Assembly (NCBI GenBank): GCA_037444575.1
Contig: JBBIME010000007.1
Span: 186,001-250,000, forward strand
Reading direction: 5' to 3'
Origin: Bacteriovorax sp037444575
GTDB lineage: Bacteria > Bdellovibrionota > Bacteriovoracia > Bacteriovoracales > Bacteriovoracaceae
Length of the DNA: 64,000 bases
The notes beneath the pieces are model-generated. The model saw nothing but the letters and a program-made list of their open reading frames with translations, ran no database searches and was not told the DNA's origin. Each line of letters begins with the position of its first letter. Positions within the stretch are counted from its first letter, which is position 1. A program made the translations under genes and the position numbers. Positions 9,016-17,051 of the stretch are shown in pieces.

Positions 9016-9855
9016 TTAGATTTTGATCCCAAATACTTCTGGTAGAAATTTTTGTTCTAAGTTTTGAGAATTTGTTCCAATTTTGTCAGCAATTTTAGCA
9101 AGAACATCAGCTTTTGCTTTTGAATCAGAAGCAGCAGCTTCAATTTCTTGAACGCTTACACCTGTAAGAGTTTTAATATCAGAAAGAAGTGCATTCTGAT
9201 CATTTTGTGTTAACTCCCCATTGCCATGAGAAAGCATTTTTTCAATTTTTGAGCCTAGAGTTAGCATTGACATAGATGTCTCAATGCTTACGTTATATAC
9301 AAAAGAAACTTTTGCTGCTTTTTCGTAGAACTTCATTTTCTCTTGTTCTTTAGCAAGTAAACTTACGTCAGTTGATCCTGCTTCATCTTCATAAAGGTAT
9401 CCAGAATTTCTACCTTGGTAATAACCAGTACCATAGTTGTAATCGACAACTTCGTAATCGTTACCATAGAAATCACCATTGTAACGTCCAGAAAGAATAT
9501 CGCTTCTTTCAATTGATCTGAACTCACTTGCTACAGCGTTATTGTTTGAATAATAGTCATAGTAAACAATTGTGCGGATGTAATTTAAACTAACGGCTTT
9601 ATATTCGCCATACTTTGCATCCCAGATAACAAACCATTGCTCCTGTCCTGGCTGTTGCGAACGAAGAGTTTGGTTAGAATAAAGTTGAATTGCAGTTGAA
9701 TAAGTTCCATCCACATTATTTAAAGCGGCAACAAATTCAGATGCTAGAATGTTTGGAGAAGTATGAGGTCCGTAACTAGATGGTCCACCACCGCAGCTAG
9801 CAAGTGCTAGAAGTGCTGAAAGCATTAAAACTCTTAACATTGTCTTGATTTTCAT
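9016..9855 (-). CDS. Tyr/Asn-rich lipoprotein of unknown function
   Basis: 279 residues with a type II signal peptide: a basic start, hydrophobic stretch and lipobox LASC, followed by GGGPSS, a flexible linker. The central part (about residues 95-160) is strikingly rich in Tyr, Asn, Ser and Gly (YYDYYSNNN, YNGDFYGNDYE, YNYGTGYYQGRN). The C-terminal third is predicted helical with short Asp/Asn loops (HGNGELTQNDQN). I recognise no family. It is monocistronic: its own promoter-like site lies upstream, a strong GAGAGGA Shine-Dalgarno 7 nt before the ATG, and a terminator follows. Lipid anchoring in the outer or inner membrane is inferred from the lipobox; residue +2 is Gly, which does not signal inner-membrane retention. 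Confidence 0.85.
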   Translation of the reverse strand: MKIKTMLRVLMLSALLALASCGGGPSSYGPHTSPNILASEFVAALNNVDGTYSTAIQLYSNQTLRSQQPGQEQWFVIWDAKYGEYKAVSLNYIRTIVYYDYYSNNNAVASEFRSIERSDILSGRYNGDFYGNDYEVVDYNYGTGYYQGRNSGYLYEDEAGSTDVSLLAKEQEKMKFYEKAAKVSFVYNVSIETSMSMLTLGSKIEKMLSHGNGELTQNDQNALLSDIKTLTGVSVQEIEAAASDSKAKADVLAKIADKIGTNSQNLEQKFLPEVFGIKI

Positions 9856-9902
9856 TTTTCTGTCCTCTCTAAAGTCGAATTAGCTCAACAGGTATTAAGA
9901 CC

Positions 9903-9932
9903 TTAGTAGCATTCCATTTTTTCAATAGTCAA
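9903..9932 (-). promoter_or_regulatory. candidate sigma70-type promoter for the 9016-9855 lipoprotein
   Basis: On the minus strand TTGACT (9927-9932) is followed after 18 nt by TACTAA (9903-9908). The -35 matches 5 of 6 and the -10 is weak. The site is about 48 nt upstream of the ATG at 9855, a reasonable distance. Confidence 0.4.
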
Positions 9933-10010
9933 CCAATTCACTCAATTGTAAATTTTTTACATTTTTTGTAAGAAAATCAGTCACCTTTTGACCCCATTTC
10001 CTTAAAGAAA

Positions 10011-13000
10011 ATGCTGAAAAATGCCGTTAAATTAAAGAGTTTTTGCCATTTTTGGACAGGCGGCTTATTGAAAAAGTTATCTCTCATTACAATTTTATGT
10101 CTTGTAAGTGTTTCATCTTTTGCAGATGAACTTGATTCTGTATCGCTTATTGTCCCCGTCTCTTATGATTTAAAGCCTTCATCAACTCAAAATTTTAAAT
10201 CGAAAATAACAGTAGGTATCGGCGACATAATCAACACAAACGTTGTCACAGAAGTAAAAAAGAAAGTTGAACCTTTCAAAGCAGCTCTCTCAAATTATTT
10301 TAAAAATCCAGGAGAGCTTGATTCATTTGTCGAGAAAGTTTCCAATGAAGGAAAAAGCACAATCGTTGGTGATAATCTAACAGATGCAAAACTAATCAAA
10401 TTCTATGAGCACCTTGGCAATAAACTAATTGGCGGAATCGCTGACAAGATATTAAATGCTGAAGGTGTTAAGGATTCTGATCGAAGGGATTTGTGGGTCA
10501 AGAAAATTCTTGCTCCTTTCAATACGTGCATAAGTAACTCTAAAAACTCTCAATACGATGCCAGCCATTGTATGGATGCGCTTACATCTGGACTTGTTCC
10601 AAATATCGGGAATGGCCTGGTATATGAACTCTCGAGATCTAACTTAGGGAATTCTCTGCCTGATAAACTAAGACCTGGTTTTTACTCCGAGCAAGTTAAT
10701 AGCTACAAAGGCTGCATGAAGCAAACAGAAAGCTCTTCGACTGATGTAAAAAACTGCGCTCTCTCTGCCATGAAATCAGGTGTGATCAAAATCACTGACC
10801 TAAAGTTAACAAGCACAATCAATGGAGCTGCTTCATCGCAAACAGCTTCTAAATCTATCAAGCAAGCTGTTTTTCCAGACTTCGCTATTTGCAGTGGAAA
10901 AGTCGGAACAGATAAAACATCTAAGGTCAATCTGAGTACTCAATTTACGGATTGTATTGATGGCCTTGTAAGATCAACAGGATCATTGCTCGTCCAGGAT
11001 AAAATTGGCAACACTTCGGCCATAAAAACCAATTTCTCAAAAGCTGAGATTTCAGAACTGATCACTGAAAAGGTACAAAACTTTAAAAGTTGTATCGATG
11101 AATTAAAGAAAAATGACGATCGCAAAAATGGAATGCTTGATACTGGGAAATGTGAAAACTCAATCACAAACGATATTACTTATAAAGTAGTTGTAAAATC
11201 TCTGGTCCAAACAGCTAACAGCTCTTTTAAGACTGATCCACAACTGGCAAAAGATACAGGAAAAGAAGGAAAACACCTACTCGATCAATGCTGGGATAAT
11301 AAACAAAATGAAACTGATAAAGAGAGCTGCTTAAGAAAAACCATTATTTCTTTTGGACAAAAAATTGCGGCCATAAAACTAGATAAGTCCATTCCCGATG
11401 ATTTAAAAATCAAAGAGGATCTGACTTATCCTTCTCTAAAAAACCTTGCCGACTGCTTTAAAGAGAAGCTTCCGGCCAGTATTTCAAAAGCCTCTAATCT
11501 ATCTGCTTCGACCGATTTTTGCTCGAATAAACTTACTCGAGATGTAGCTTTTCAAGTTGCCAGAGAATCAGTTCGCCAAAAAGCTGAAGAGAAAAAAGTT
11601 TCTCCAGAAGTTATCGATCAATTGTTAAAAACTTATGTTGATCAGAAATTCATGACATGTATTGGAGCTCCTCTTACTGATGAGTTGCTCAATAATTGTT
11701 CAGCTGAATTAAAAAAGAATGTAACAATGGCAGTCGCCTCTATTCAAATCCGATCAAACGCTGATGGCAAAGTTTCTCCCGAAGAAACAGAAAACTTAGT
11801 CAATAATCTCGTCAATCAAAAATTTAATGCCTGTGCTGGCAACAATCCAACAGATGCCTCTCTTAACTCATGCACTGGAGATCTCACCAAAGCTGCGACT
11901 AAATCAATCATCCTCTCTTACGAAAAAAAATCGATTAAAGACCAGCTCAATGCTGATTCTGTTCCAGTAGAATTAAAACCGGTCGAAGAAACTTTTGTTG
12001 CTTGTATGGATAAGCCCTATCCTGCAGAAGAACTTTCAAAAGGCATAGATGAATGTACAAAACAATTTGCAATCGAATTTGCGCGCGCACTGGGCGAACT
12101 TAAACTGACAACACTTATGAAATCTGTTCTCGGAACAGAAGGCTACAGTTCTCAGAAGAAAAACATTGATGAGATAATAGCGAAATACGATTCCTGTCTT
12201 AACGATTTAGAACAATACAAGATGGAAGATGATCTCCTTGGCAAACTCACTATTTGTACTGATGGTCTTCAGAGAAGAGGTGTCAATTTTGTTTCAAGTA
12301 GTCTTAATACCTGGATGAGTTCTGAGGATAAAGATGCTGCGACTGAAATGGTTAAGCTTGAATTTGCCAGCTTTATCCCTTGCTTAAGCGCGCTAATGCC
12401 AACCTCTCCTTATACTCCAAACTTAGACCAGAACGTGGAATCTGTTTTGAAACCGGTTGCCCTATTAATTTCTCAATACATTGAGTATTCTCCAGAAAAT
12501 GCCAAGCAATCACTGGAAGAAGTTATCAAAAAACTCTCCACTGACTTAAAGGATGTCGCAAGTAACCCTACTTCAAAGAAAGAGCTTGTTAATCTTCTTT
12601 ATAAAAATGGGGCCCTTGATCAGTTTTTAAAATCAATGGTTCGTGGACAAGTCAAAGAAGGTCTTGAAAAATTGCCTGAATCAGAGCTTCCAAAAAATCT
12701 TCGCGATCTTCTTCTCAAAAAAGAAAATTTTGACAGCATATTTGCTACGAAAGAAGGACAAAAGATTAAAGATCTCGTGATGGAAAAAATTCTCACTCCA
12801 TTACTCGTAGATCAAACAAGCATGAAGTCTCCAGCAATTACAGCAGGAATGGATGTGGTGAAAGATCAAGTTACCAAGCTTCTTGTCTACTCACCAAGCT
12901 TTGGTGAACAAATTGTAAAAACAAGCATTCAAAATAAAATTAACGATATGAATATAATGGTCCGCTTTTTTGCCAAGGCCCTCTATGGACGCAATTCGCT

Positions 13001-13172
13001 TAATTGGGAAAAAGTGAGAGCTACCCCAAACGGTAAAGCGGCAGAAGCCTACATTGAGGATAATTATCTTCTTCCCAAAGTACGCGGACAAAAACTTTCA
13101 GCTAATGAAGAAAAGAAAATTTTAGCAGAGGCTGAAAAATTAGTTAAAGATGCTGTTAAATCTTACGATTAA
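10011..13172 (+). CDS. giant exported protein with tandem cysteine-pair repeats
   Basis: 1053 residues, mostly helical by composition (Lys, Leu, Glu, Asp, Ser). From about residue 170 to 800 there are ten Cys-x(11-21)-Cys pairs about 60-70 residues apart, for example CMKQTESSSTDVKNC, CIGAPLTDELLNNC and CAGNNPTDASLNSC, plus one unpaired Cys. Each is followed by a helix such as TRDVAFQVARESV. This reads as repeated helical hairpins, each closed by a disulfide, consistent with export. I know no named family with this architecture. Export: a signal peptide KKLSLITILCLVSVSSFA lies at residues 21-38. The ATG at 10011 leaves an odd 19-residue extension with no Shine-Dalgarno, so the TTG at 10068, with AGGCGG upstream, may be the true start. 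Six bases separate it from the receiver-domain gene. Confidence 0.8.
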   Translation: MLKNAVKLKSFCHFWTGGLLKKLSLITILCLVSVSSFADELDSVSLIVPVSYDLKPSSTQNFKSKITVGIGDIINTNVVTEVKKKVEPFKAALSNYFKNPGELDSFVEKVSNEGKSTIVGDNLTDAKLIKFYEHLGNKLIGGIADKILNAEGVKDSDRRDLWVKKILAPFNTCISNSKNSQYDASHCMDALTSGLVPNIGNGLVYELSRSNLGNSLPDKLRPGFYSEQVNSYKGCMKQTESSSTDVKNCALSAMKSGVIKITDLKLTSTINGAASSQTASKSIKQAVFPDFAICSGKVGTDKTSKVNLSTQFTDCIDGLVRSTGSLLVQDKIGNTSAIKTNFSKAEISELITEKVQNFKSCIDELKKNDDRKNGMLDTGKCENSITNDITYKVVVKSLVQTANSSFKTDPQLAKDTGKEGKHLLDQCWDNKQNETDKESCLRKTIISFGQKIAAIKLDKSIPDDLKIKEDLTYPSLKNLADCFKEKLPASISKASNLSASTDFCSNKLTRDVAFQVARESVRQKAEEKKVSPEVIDQLLKTYVDQKFMTCIGAPLTDELLNNCSAELKKNVTMAVASIQIRSNADGKVSPEETENLVNNLVNQKFNACAGNNPTDASLNSCTGDLTKAATKSIILSYEKKSIKDQLNADSVPVELKPVEETFVACMDKPYPAEELSKGIDECTKQFAIEFARALGELKLTTLMKSVLGTEGYSSQKKNIDEIIAKYDSCLNDLEQYKMEDDLLGKLTICTDGLQRRGVNFVSSSLNTWMSSEDKDAATEMVKLEFASFIPCLSALMPTSPYTPNLDQNVESVLKPVALLISQYIEYSPENAKQSLEEVIKKLSTDLKDVASNPTSKKELVNLLYKNGALDQFLKSMVRGQVKEGLEKLPESELPKNLRDLLLKKENFDSIFATKEGQKIKDLVMEKILTPLLVDQTSMKSPAITAGMDVVKDQVTKLLVYSPSFGEQIVKTSIQNKINDMNIMVRFFAKALYGRNSLNWEKVRATPNGKAAEAYIEDNYLLPKVRGQKLSANEEKKILAEAEKLVKDAVKSYD

Positions 13173-13178
13173 TACAAA

Positions 13179-13580
13179 ATGAAAAATATTGATGAAATAC
13201 ATTTTAAAGTTCTCATTGCAGATGAAAACATCCAGCACCGGGATATATTAGCATCAAAGCTGCGGTTTCAAGGCTTCCATGTTGAATTAGCAAACGGCGG
13301 ATTTCATCTTCTTCATTTATTAGAAAAATACTGGGATTTTAATTTAGTTATCCTTCATGGTGATATGGGTGATATGCCAGCGGAAGAAATGGTTTCGCTC
13401 GTCAGAACCACAAAAGACAAAAAAGAACTTCCTATTTTATTTATATCAAATAAAGGTGATCCAAAAGAAATTGGAGAAATGATTTCATCGGGAGCCAGCG
13501 AATACTTAGTTAAATCTCCAAACTTTCAGCCCGTATTAGAGCGAGTGAATAAATACTTCACTCTTTTAAAAAACTCTTGA
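13179..13580 (+). CDS. degenerate response-regulator receiver domain protein
   Basis: A single 133-residue domain with the receiver fold: beta1 VLIADEN with an acidic pair (Asp15, Glu16), beta3 FNLVILHGDMGDMP, beta4 LPILFISN (Ser90) and beta5 SEYLVKS (Lys112). In the canonical family beta3 ends in the phospho-accepting Asp (L-L-D-x-x-M-P). Here the aligned residue is His60, so it probably is not phosphorylated in the standard way. There is no output domain. It starts 6 bp after the cysteine-repeat protein and is likely co-transcribed with it, which is unusual because one is exported and the other cytoplasmic. It may be a protein-interaction or adaptor module. Confidence 0.85.
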   Translation: MKNIDEIHFKVLIADENIQHRDILASKLRFQGFHVELANGGFHLLHLLEKYWDFNLVILHGDMGDMPAEEMVSLVRTTKDKKELPILFISNKGDPKEIGEMISSGASEYLVKSPNFQPVLERVNKYFTLLKNS

Positions 13581-13672
13581 GAAGATATCGGCACTGCATA
13601 TCGACGAACAAGCACTACCTCCCTTAAGATTTCTAGTTAAATCTGGATAACACCAACGAAAGGAATATGCGT

Positions 13673-14899
13673 ATGAAAAAAATTAAAGTGGCCAACCCTG
13701 TGGTTGAATTAGATGGCGATGAGATGACTAGAATCATCTGGAAATTCATTAAAGATAAACTGATCCTTCCTTATCTAGATTTAGATATTAAGTACTATGA
13801 CCTTGGAATGGAATACAGAGATCAAACAAATGACCAAGTAACAGTTGATGCTGCTGAAGCAATCAAAAAATACAATGTTGGTATTAAATGCGCGACAATC
13901 ACTCCAGATGAAGCACGCGTGAAAGAATTCAACCTAAAAGAAATGTGGAAGTCTCCAAACGGAACAATTAGAAACATTCTTGATGGTACAGTATTCAGAG
14001 AACCAATCATCTGCAAAAACGTTCCGCGCTTAGTTCCTAACTGGACAAAGCCAATCATGATCGGTCGTCACGCATTCGGTGATCAGTACCGCGCTACTGA
14101 CTTCGTGACAAAAGGACCAGGAAAGTTAACTATGACTTTCGAGTCTGCTTCCGGCGAAAAAATTTCAAAAGAAGTTTACAACTTCAAAGGTGACGGTGTT
14201 GCTCTAGCTATGTACAACACTGACGAATCAATCAGAGGTTTTGCTCACTCATGTTTTAACATGGCCCTTTCTAAAAAATGGCCACTCTACTTCTCTTCTA
14301 AGAACACAATTCTAAAAAATACGATGGTCGCTTTTAAAGATATCTTCCAAGAAATTTATGAAGCTGATTACAAGAAAAAGTTCGAGTCTCTAGGAATCAC
14401 ATACGAACACAGACTAATCGACGATATGGTTGCTTCAGCTCTTAAATGGAATGGAGATTTCGTTTGGGCATGTAAAAACTACGATGGTGACGTTCAATCA
14501 GACACAGTTGCTCAAGGTTTTGGTTCTCTTGGACTTATGACTTCTGTTCTTATCACGCCAGACGGGAAAACAATGGAAGCAGAAGCAGCTCACGGAACTG
14601 TTACAAGACACTACAGAATGCACCAACAAGGAAAACCTACTTCAACTAACCCAATTGCATCTATTTTTGCTTGGACTCGTGGATTAGGTCACAGAGGTAA
14701 ACTAGATAACAATCAAGAGTTGATTCACTTCTGCCAAACTTTGGAAAGAGTTTGTGTTGAAACTGTTGAATCTGGAAAAATGACTAAAGACTTAGCTGTT
14801 TGTATTTATGGTGAAAAAGTTGAAGCTTCCCAATACTTAACAACTGAAAAATTCCTCGATGCTCTAGATAGCAACTTAAAAAATGCCCTTAAGCTATAA
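13673..14899 (+). CDS. icd: NADP-dependent isocitrate dehydrogenase
   Basis: 408 residues of the homodimeric, eukaryote-like type of isocitrate dehydrogenase, which converts isocitrate plus NADP+ to 2-oxoglutarate, CO2 and NADPH in the TCA cycle. Recognisable segments: VELDGDEMTRIIW at the N-terminus, ATITPDEARVKEFNLKEMWKSPNGTIRNIL (substrate Ser/Asn and Arg, residues about 75-105), IGRHAFGDQYRATDF, IDDMVASALKW, YDGDVQSDTVAQGFGSLGLM (metal-binding Asp) and EAAHGTVTRHYR (NADP-binding). Length is close to the family norm of about 405-410. An ATG two codons upstream (13667) is only 2 nt from the AAAGGA Shine-Dalgarno; the ATG at 13673 has better spacing. Monocistronic, with a terminator at 14905. 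Confidence 0.97.
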   Translation: MKKIKVANPVVELDGDEMTRIIWKFIKDKLILPYLDLDIKYYDLGMEYRDQTNDQVTVDAAEAIKKYNVGIKCATITPDEARVKEFNLKEMWKSPNGTIRNILDGTVFREPIICKNVPRLVPNWTKPIMIGRHAFGDQYRATDFVTKGPGKLTMTFESASGEKISKEVYNFKGDGVALAMYNTDESIRGFAHSCFNMALSKKWPLYFSSKNTILKNTMVAFKDIFQEIYEADYKKKFESLGITYEHRLIDDMVASALKWNGDFVWACKNYDGDVQSDTVAQGFGSLGLMTSVLITPDGKTMEAEAAHGTVTRHYRMHQQGKPTSTNPIASIFAWTRGLGHRGKLDNNQELIHFCQTLERVCVETVESGKMTKDLAVCIYGEKVEASQYLTTEKFLDALDSNLKNALKL

Positions 14900-14904
14900 A
14901 TAAA

Positions 14905-14927
14905 AAAGGCCCCTTCCTGGGGCCTTT
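14905..14927 (+). terminator. Rho-independent terminator after icd
   Basis: Stem AAAGGCCCC / GGGGCCTTT, loop of 5 nt, followed by CTTTTTTT. A strong terminator immediately after the icd stop. Confidence 0.92.
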
Positions 14928-14996
14928 CTTTTTTACACACTCCCTCGACTTACAACCTCCTTCATTCTAAAAAGACGACAAGCCTTAGGAGGACCT

Positions 14997-15374
14997 ATGA
15001 AATATTTAATGCTTTTAAGCGTATTAGTTGCTTTTAATGTTCATGCTGAACCAACTGCCGATGATTTAACTTTAGCTGATGAAGCTATCCATACCCCAGC
15101 GATGAATATCGAAGGTCAATATCAAGTAAAAGAAGAACCAAAAGCTGCGCCAGTGGCAGTAAAAGAAGTAAAAGTAGAAGAACCAAAGCCCGTTAAGAGA
15201 TTGTCTCAATCTGATAGGCTTAAGCTTCTTAGAGAAAGACTTGAAGAGCGCAATAGAATAATGATTGAGAAGAAGATGGAACAGATTCGTTACCAACAAG
15301 AACTTGCTCTAGCTAAGAAATTAGAGCAATCAATGAATCAAACTATTAAAGCTATCGACACTATTAAAAATTAA
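14997..15374 (+). CDS. small exported coiled-coil protein
   Basis: 125 residues: a signal peptide of about 17 (MKYLMLLSVLVAFNVHA) with an Ala-x-Ala-like cleavage site, a Pro/Lys/Glu/Val-rich linker (KEEPKAAPVAVKEVKVEEPKP), then a strongly charged helix from about residue 65 to the end (LKLLRERLEERNRIMIEKKMEQIRY...) expected to form a coiled coil. An excellent AGGAGG Shine-Dalgarno lies 5 nt before the ATG. I do not recognise a family. The general build (signal, Pro/Lys linker, coiled coil) is also seen in the next gene at 15522, so they may be functionally related periplasmic proteins. Confidence 0.8.
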   Translation: MKYLMLLSVLVAFNVHAEPTADDLTLADEAIHTPAMNIEGQYQVKEEPKAAPVAVKEVKVEEPKPVKRLSQSDRLKLLRERLEERNRIMIEKKMEQIRYQQELALAKKLEQSMNQTIKAIDTIKN

Positions 15375-15381
15375 TTTTCGA

Positions 15382-15422
15382 CTAAAGTTTCGACAGGTAA
15401 TTTTTATCTGTCGAAACTTTAG
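15382..15422. repeat. perfect 15-bp inverted repeat between two exported coiled-coil genes
   Basis: Arms CTAAAGTTTCGACAG (15382-15396) and CTGTCGAAACTTTAG (15408-15422) are perfect complements around an 11-nt AT-rich centre. No T-run follows on the + strand (ACATCAGCC), so it is not a classic intrinsic terminator. It could be a stable mRNA 3' end or a protein-binding palindrome. Confidence 0.8.
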
Positions 15423-15469
15423 ACATCAGCCAACTCAACTTTATTCTTTCATATCATCTACATAGCTCT

Positions 15470-15485
15470 TGGCATGCCTCTTGTA
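15470..15485 (+). promoter_or_regulatory. possible sigma54 (-24/-12) promoter of the 15522 gene
   Basis: TGGCATG-N4-TTGTA resembles the RpoN consensus TGGCACG-N4-TTGCW, with the -12 C replaced by T. Predicted transcription would start about 25 nt upstream of the ATG at 15522, just before its AGGGGGA Shine-Dalgarno. No convincing sigma70 -10 element is present at a normal spacing. Confidence 0.35.
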
Positions 15486-15521
15486 CTAGATAGCAGTATC
15501 TAACGTTTCAGGGGGACAATT

Positions 15522-16544
15522 ATGAAAGCAAATAAATTATTTTTCTGTGCTCTTAGTGTTTCTCTCTTATCTCTTCAAGTAATGGCACCAGCAGATTTCA
15601 TCATTCATACAAATTCATTTAAAGGAAGAATGCCTGCAAATGAACAAGCTCCTGCAAAAAAAGTAGTAGCAAAAAAACCAGCGGCAAAAAAAGCAGTTAC
15701 ATCTAAAGAAATGAAGGATCTCAAAACAAAGCTAGCAACTCTTGAACAGAGCTTGAAAAATAAAGAAGATCTTCTTGATCAAAAAACAAAAGAGATCGAA
15801 CAATTAAAAAACAATCGCACTGACGAAAAAATTGCGGCCCTAACAAAGTTAATTGAAGACCAAAGATCGGATATCGATAAACTTAGAAACGACATTAAGA
15901 ATTCTGAAGTAAAAGATTCTACTGTGGCAAAAGAAAATAAAGCGCCAAGTGATATCGTTCTTTGTAAATCAGAATCTAAAGGCGAAAAGCTGGAGGCTGA
16001 TGTAAAAAAGAATCTTGAAGATAAAGAAGCTGTCTTAAAGCAAATCGAAGGTCTGAAAAAAGAAAACGATGGATTAAAATCAGAAATAGCTTCATCTAAG
16101 CCAGTAGAGAAAAAATCTTCTGAAAACTCAGAACTCATCGCTCTTATGTCACAAATGACAACAATGTTCACTGCTCAAATGCAAGCACAGATGCAAGCGC
16201 AAGCTCAAATGCTAAGCATGCTTACTCAAATTCAAGGAACTATGTTTCCTCAAGTGAGTCCATACGCTTCAGATTTTTCACAAGGATTAGCTTACCCAGG
16301 ATACCCAGGTGGAAATGGTGGCTTTAACAACATTGGTATTGGATGGGGAGGAATGGGTGTTGGAATCCCTGCTAACTCACAATGGTCTGCTTACTCTAAC
16401 CCATATGCAATGCCAGAAATGAATCGTCAGCCAGCTCAAACTCAGTCTGACTTTGGTTTCACTTTCAACAATCGAGAACCGCTAAGAGGATTTGATTTTA
16501 CTCAGCCAGCAGTAGATCAAACTTTATCTCGAGTTAAAATTTAA
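15522..16544 (+). CDS. exported coiled-coil protein with Met/Gln- and Gly-rich tail
   Basis: 340 residues. A signal peptide (about 1-21, ending LQVMA) is followed by a Lys/Pro/Ala stretch (APAKKVVAKKPAAKKAV) and a long coiled coil (about residues 60-130 and 150-195) rich in Lys, Glu, Leu and Asp. Then comes a Met/Gln-rich helix (MTTMFTAQMQAQMQAQAQ) and a Gly/Pro/Tyr/Asn-rich low-complexity tail with short aromatic patches (GYPGGNGGFNNIGIGWGG). I cannot name a family. A Lys/Pro linker plus coiled coil suggests a periplasmic structural or cell-wall-spanning role; this is inference. AGGGGGA Shine-Dalgarno upstream and a strong terminator after it make it monocistronic. Confidence 0.8.
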   Translation: MKANKLFFCALSVSLLSLQVMAPADFIIHTNSFKGRMPANEQAPAKKVVAKKPAAKKAVTSKEMKDLKTKLATLEQSLKNKEDLLDQKTKEIEQLKNNRTDEKIAALTKLIEDQRSDIDKLRNDIKNSEVKDSTVAKENKAPSDIVLCKSESKGEKLEADVKKNLEDKEAVLKQIEGLKKENDGLKSEIASSKPVEKKSSENSELIALMSQMTTMFTAQMQAQMQAQAQMLSMLTQIQGTMFPQVSPYASDFSQGLAYPGYPGGNGGFNNIGIGWGGMGVGIPANSQWSAYSNPYAMPEMNRQPAQTQSDFGFTFNNREPLRGFDFTQPAVDQTLSRVKI

Positions 16545-16570
16545 TAATCGCTCTACAAATTAATACCTAT

Positions 16571-16593
16571 AAGGCATCCCAAGTGGATGCCTT
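16571..16593 (+). terminator. Rho-independent terminator
   Basis: Stem AAGGCATCC / GGATGCCTT with a 5-nt loop, then TTTTTGTTTT. Ends the 15522-16544 transcript. Confidence 0.92.
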
Positions 16594-16765
16594 TTTTGTT
16601 TTCTCTGACCAAATCAATCAAGTGTTTCAAAATAAAGAGGAAAATATTTCCTTTTTTTCTAAAATTTTTTTTTAATTCTTCGAAAAGCTAAACAAGTTAG
16701 TTGGATGAAGGAATGTCTAACTTAAGAAGCAACTGGATGCTACTTCAATGAACATAGGAAATATC

Positions 16766-17014
16766 ATGAAGGCGGAATTAACGAACAAGGACTCTGGAGC
16801 AAAAATTCTTATCAAAAAATGTCACATCTGTGGACACGTTATGGAAACAGCCCAGGAAGTCCAAAAATGCGGAAAATGCAAAAAATCCTTCCTCCCTGTC
16901 AACTATTTCTCTAAAGTTCACTCTAAATCTCAAAACGAATACGACCAACTTTTTGCACATAGCCATGAATTATATGAGGACGATCTCATAAAAGGTCTTA
17001 CAGTTCTTTGGTAG
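16766..17014 (+). CDS. small zinc-ribbon protein of unknown function
   Basis: 82 residues with four cysteines as CHICGH ... CGKCKK (about residues 19-39), the pattern of a one-zinc ribbon. A Phe/Tyr/His-rich C-terminal half follows (VNYFSKVHSKSQNEYDQLFAHSHELYEDD). The ATG at 16766 has AGGAAA at good spacing; an in-frame ATG at 16748 has none, so I chose the shorter form. It lies 37 bp before recJ on the same strand and may be co-transcribed with it. Zinc binding is inferred from the CxxC pairs; its partner (nucleic acid or protein) is unknown. Confidence 0.75.
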   Translation: MKAELTNKDSGAKILIKKCHICGHVMETAQEVQKCGKCKKSFLPVNYFSKVHSKSQNEYDQLFAHSHELYEDDLIKGLTVLW

Positions 17015-17051
17015 TAAGTGGCAACCCGTTCTAGAAATGCTATGAATAGGT

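Noticed and set aside
15779..16171. 130-codon minus-strand frame opposite the coiled-coil gene
   Set aside because: Ser/Phe-rich antisense of a Lys/Glu-rich coiled coil; no start signal or family.
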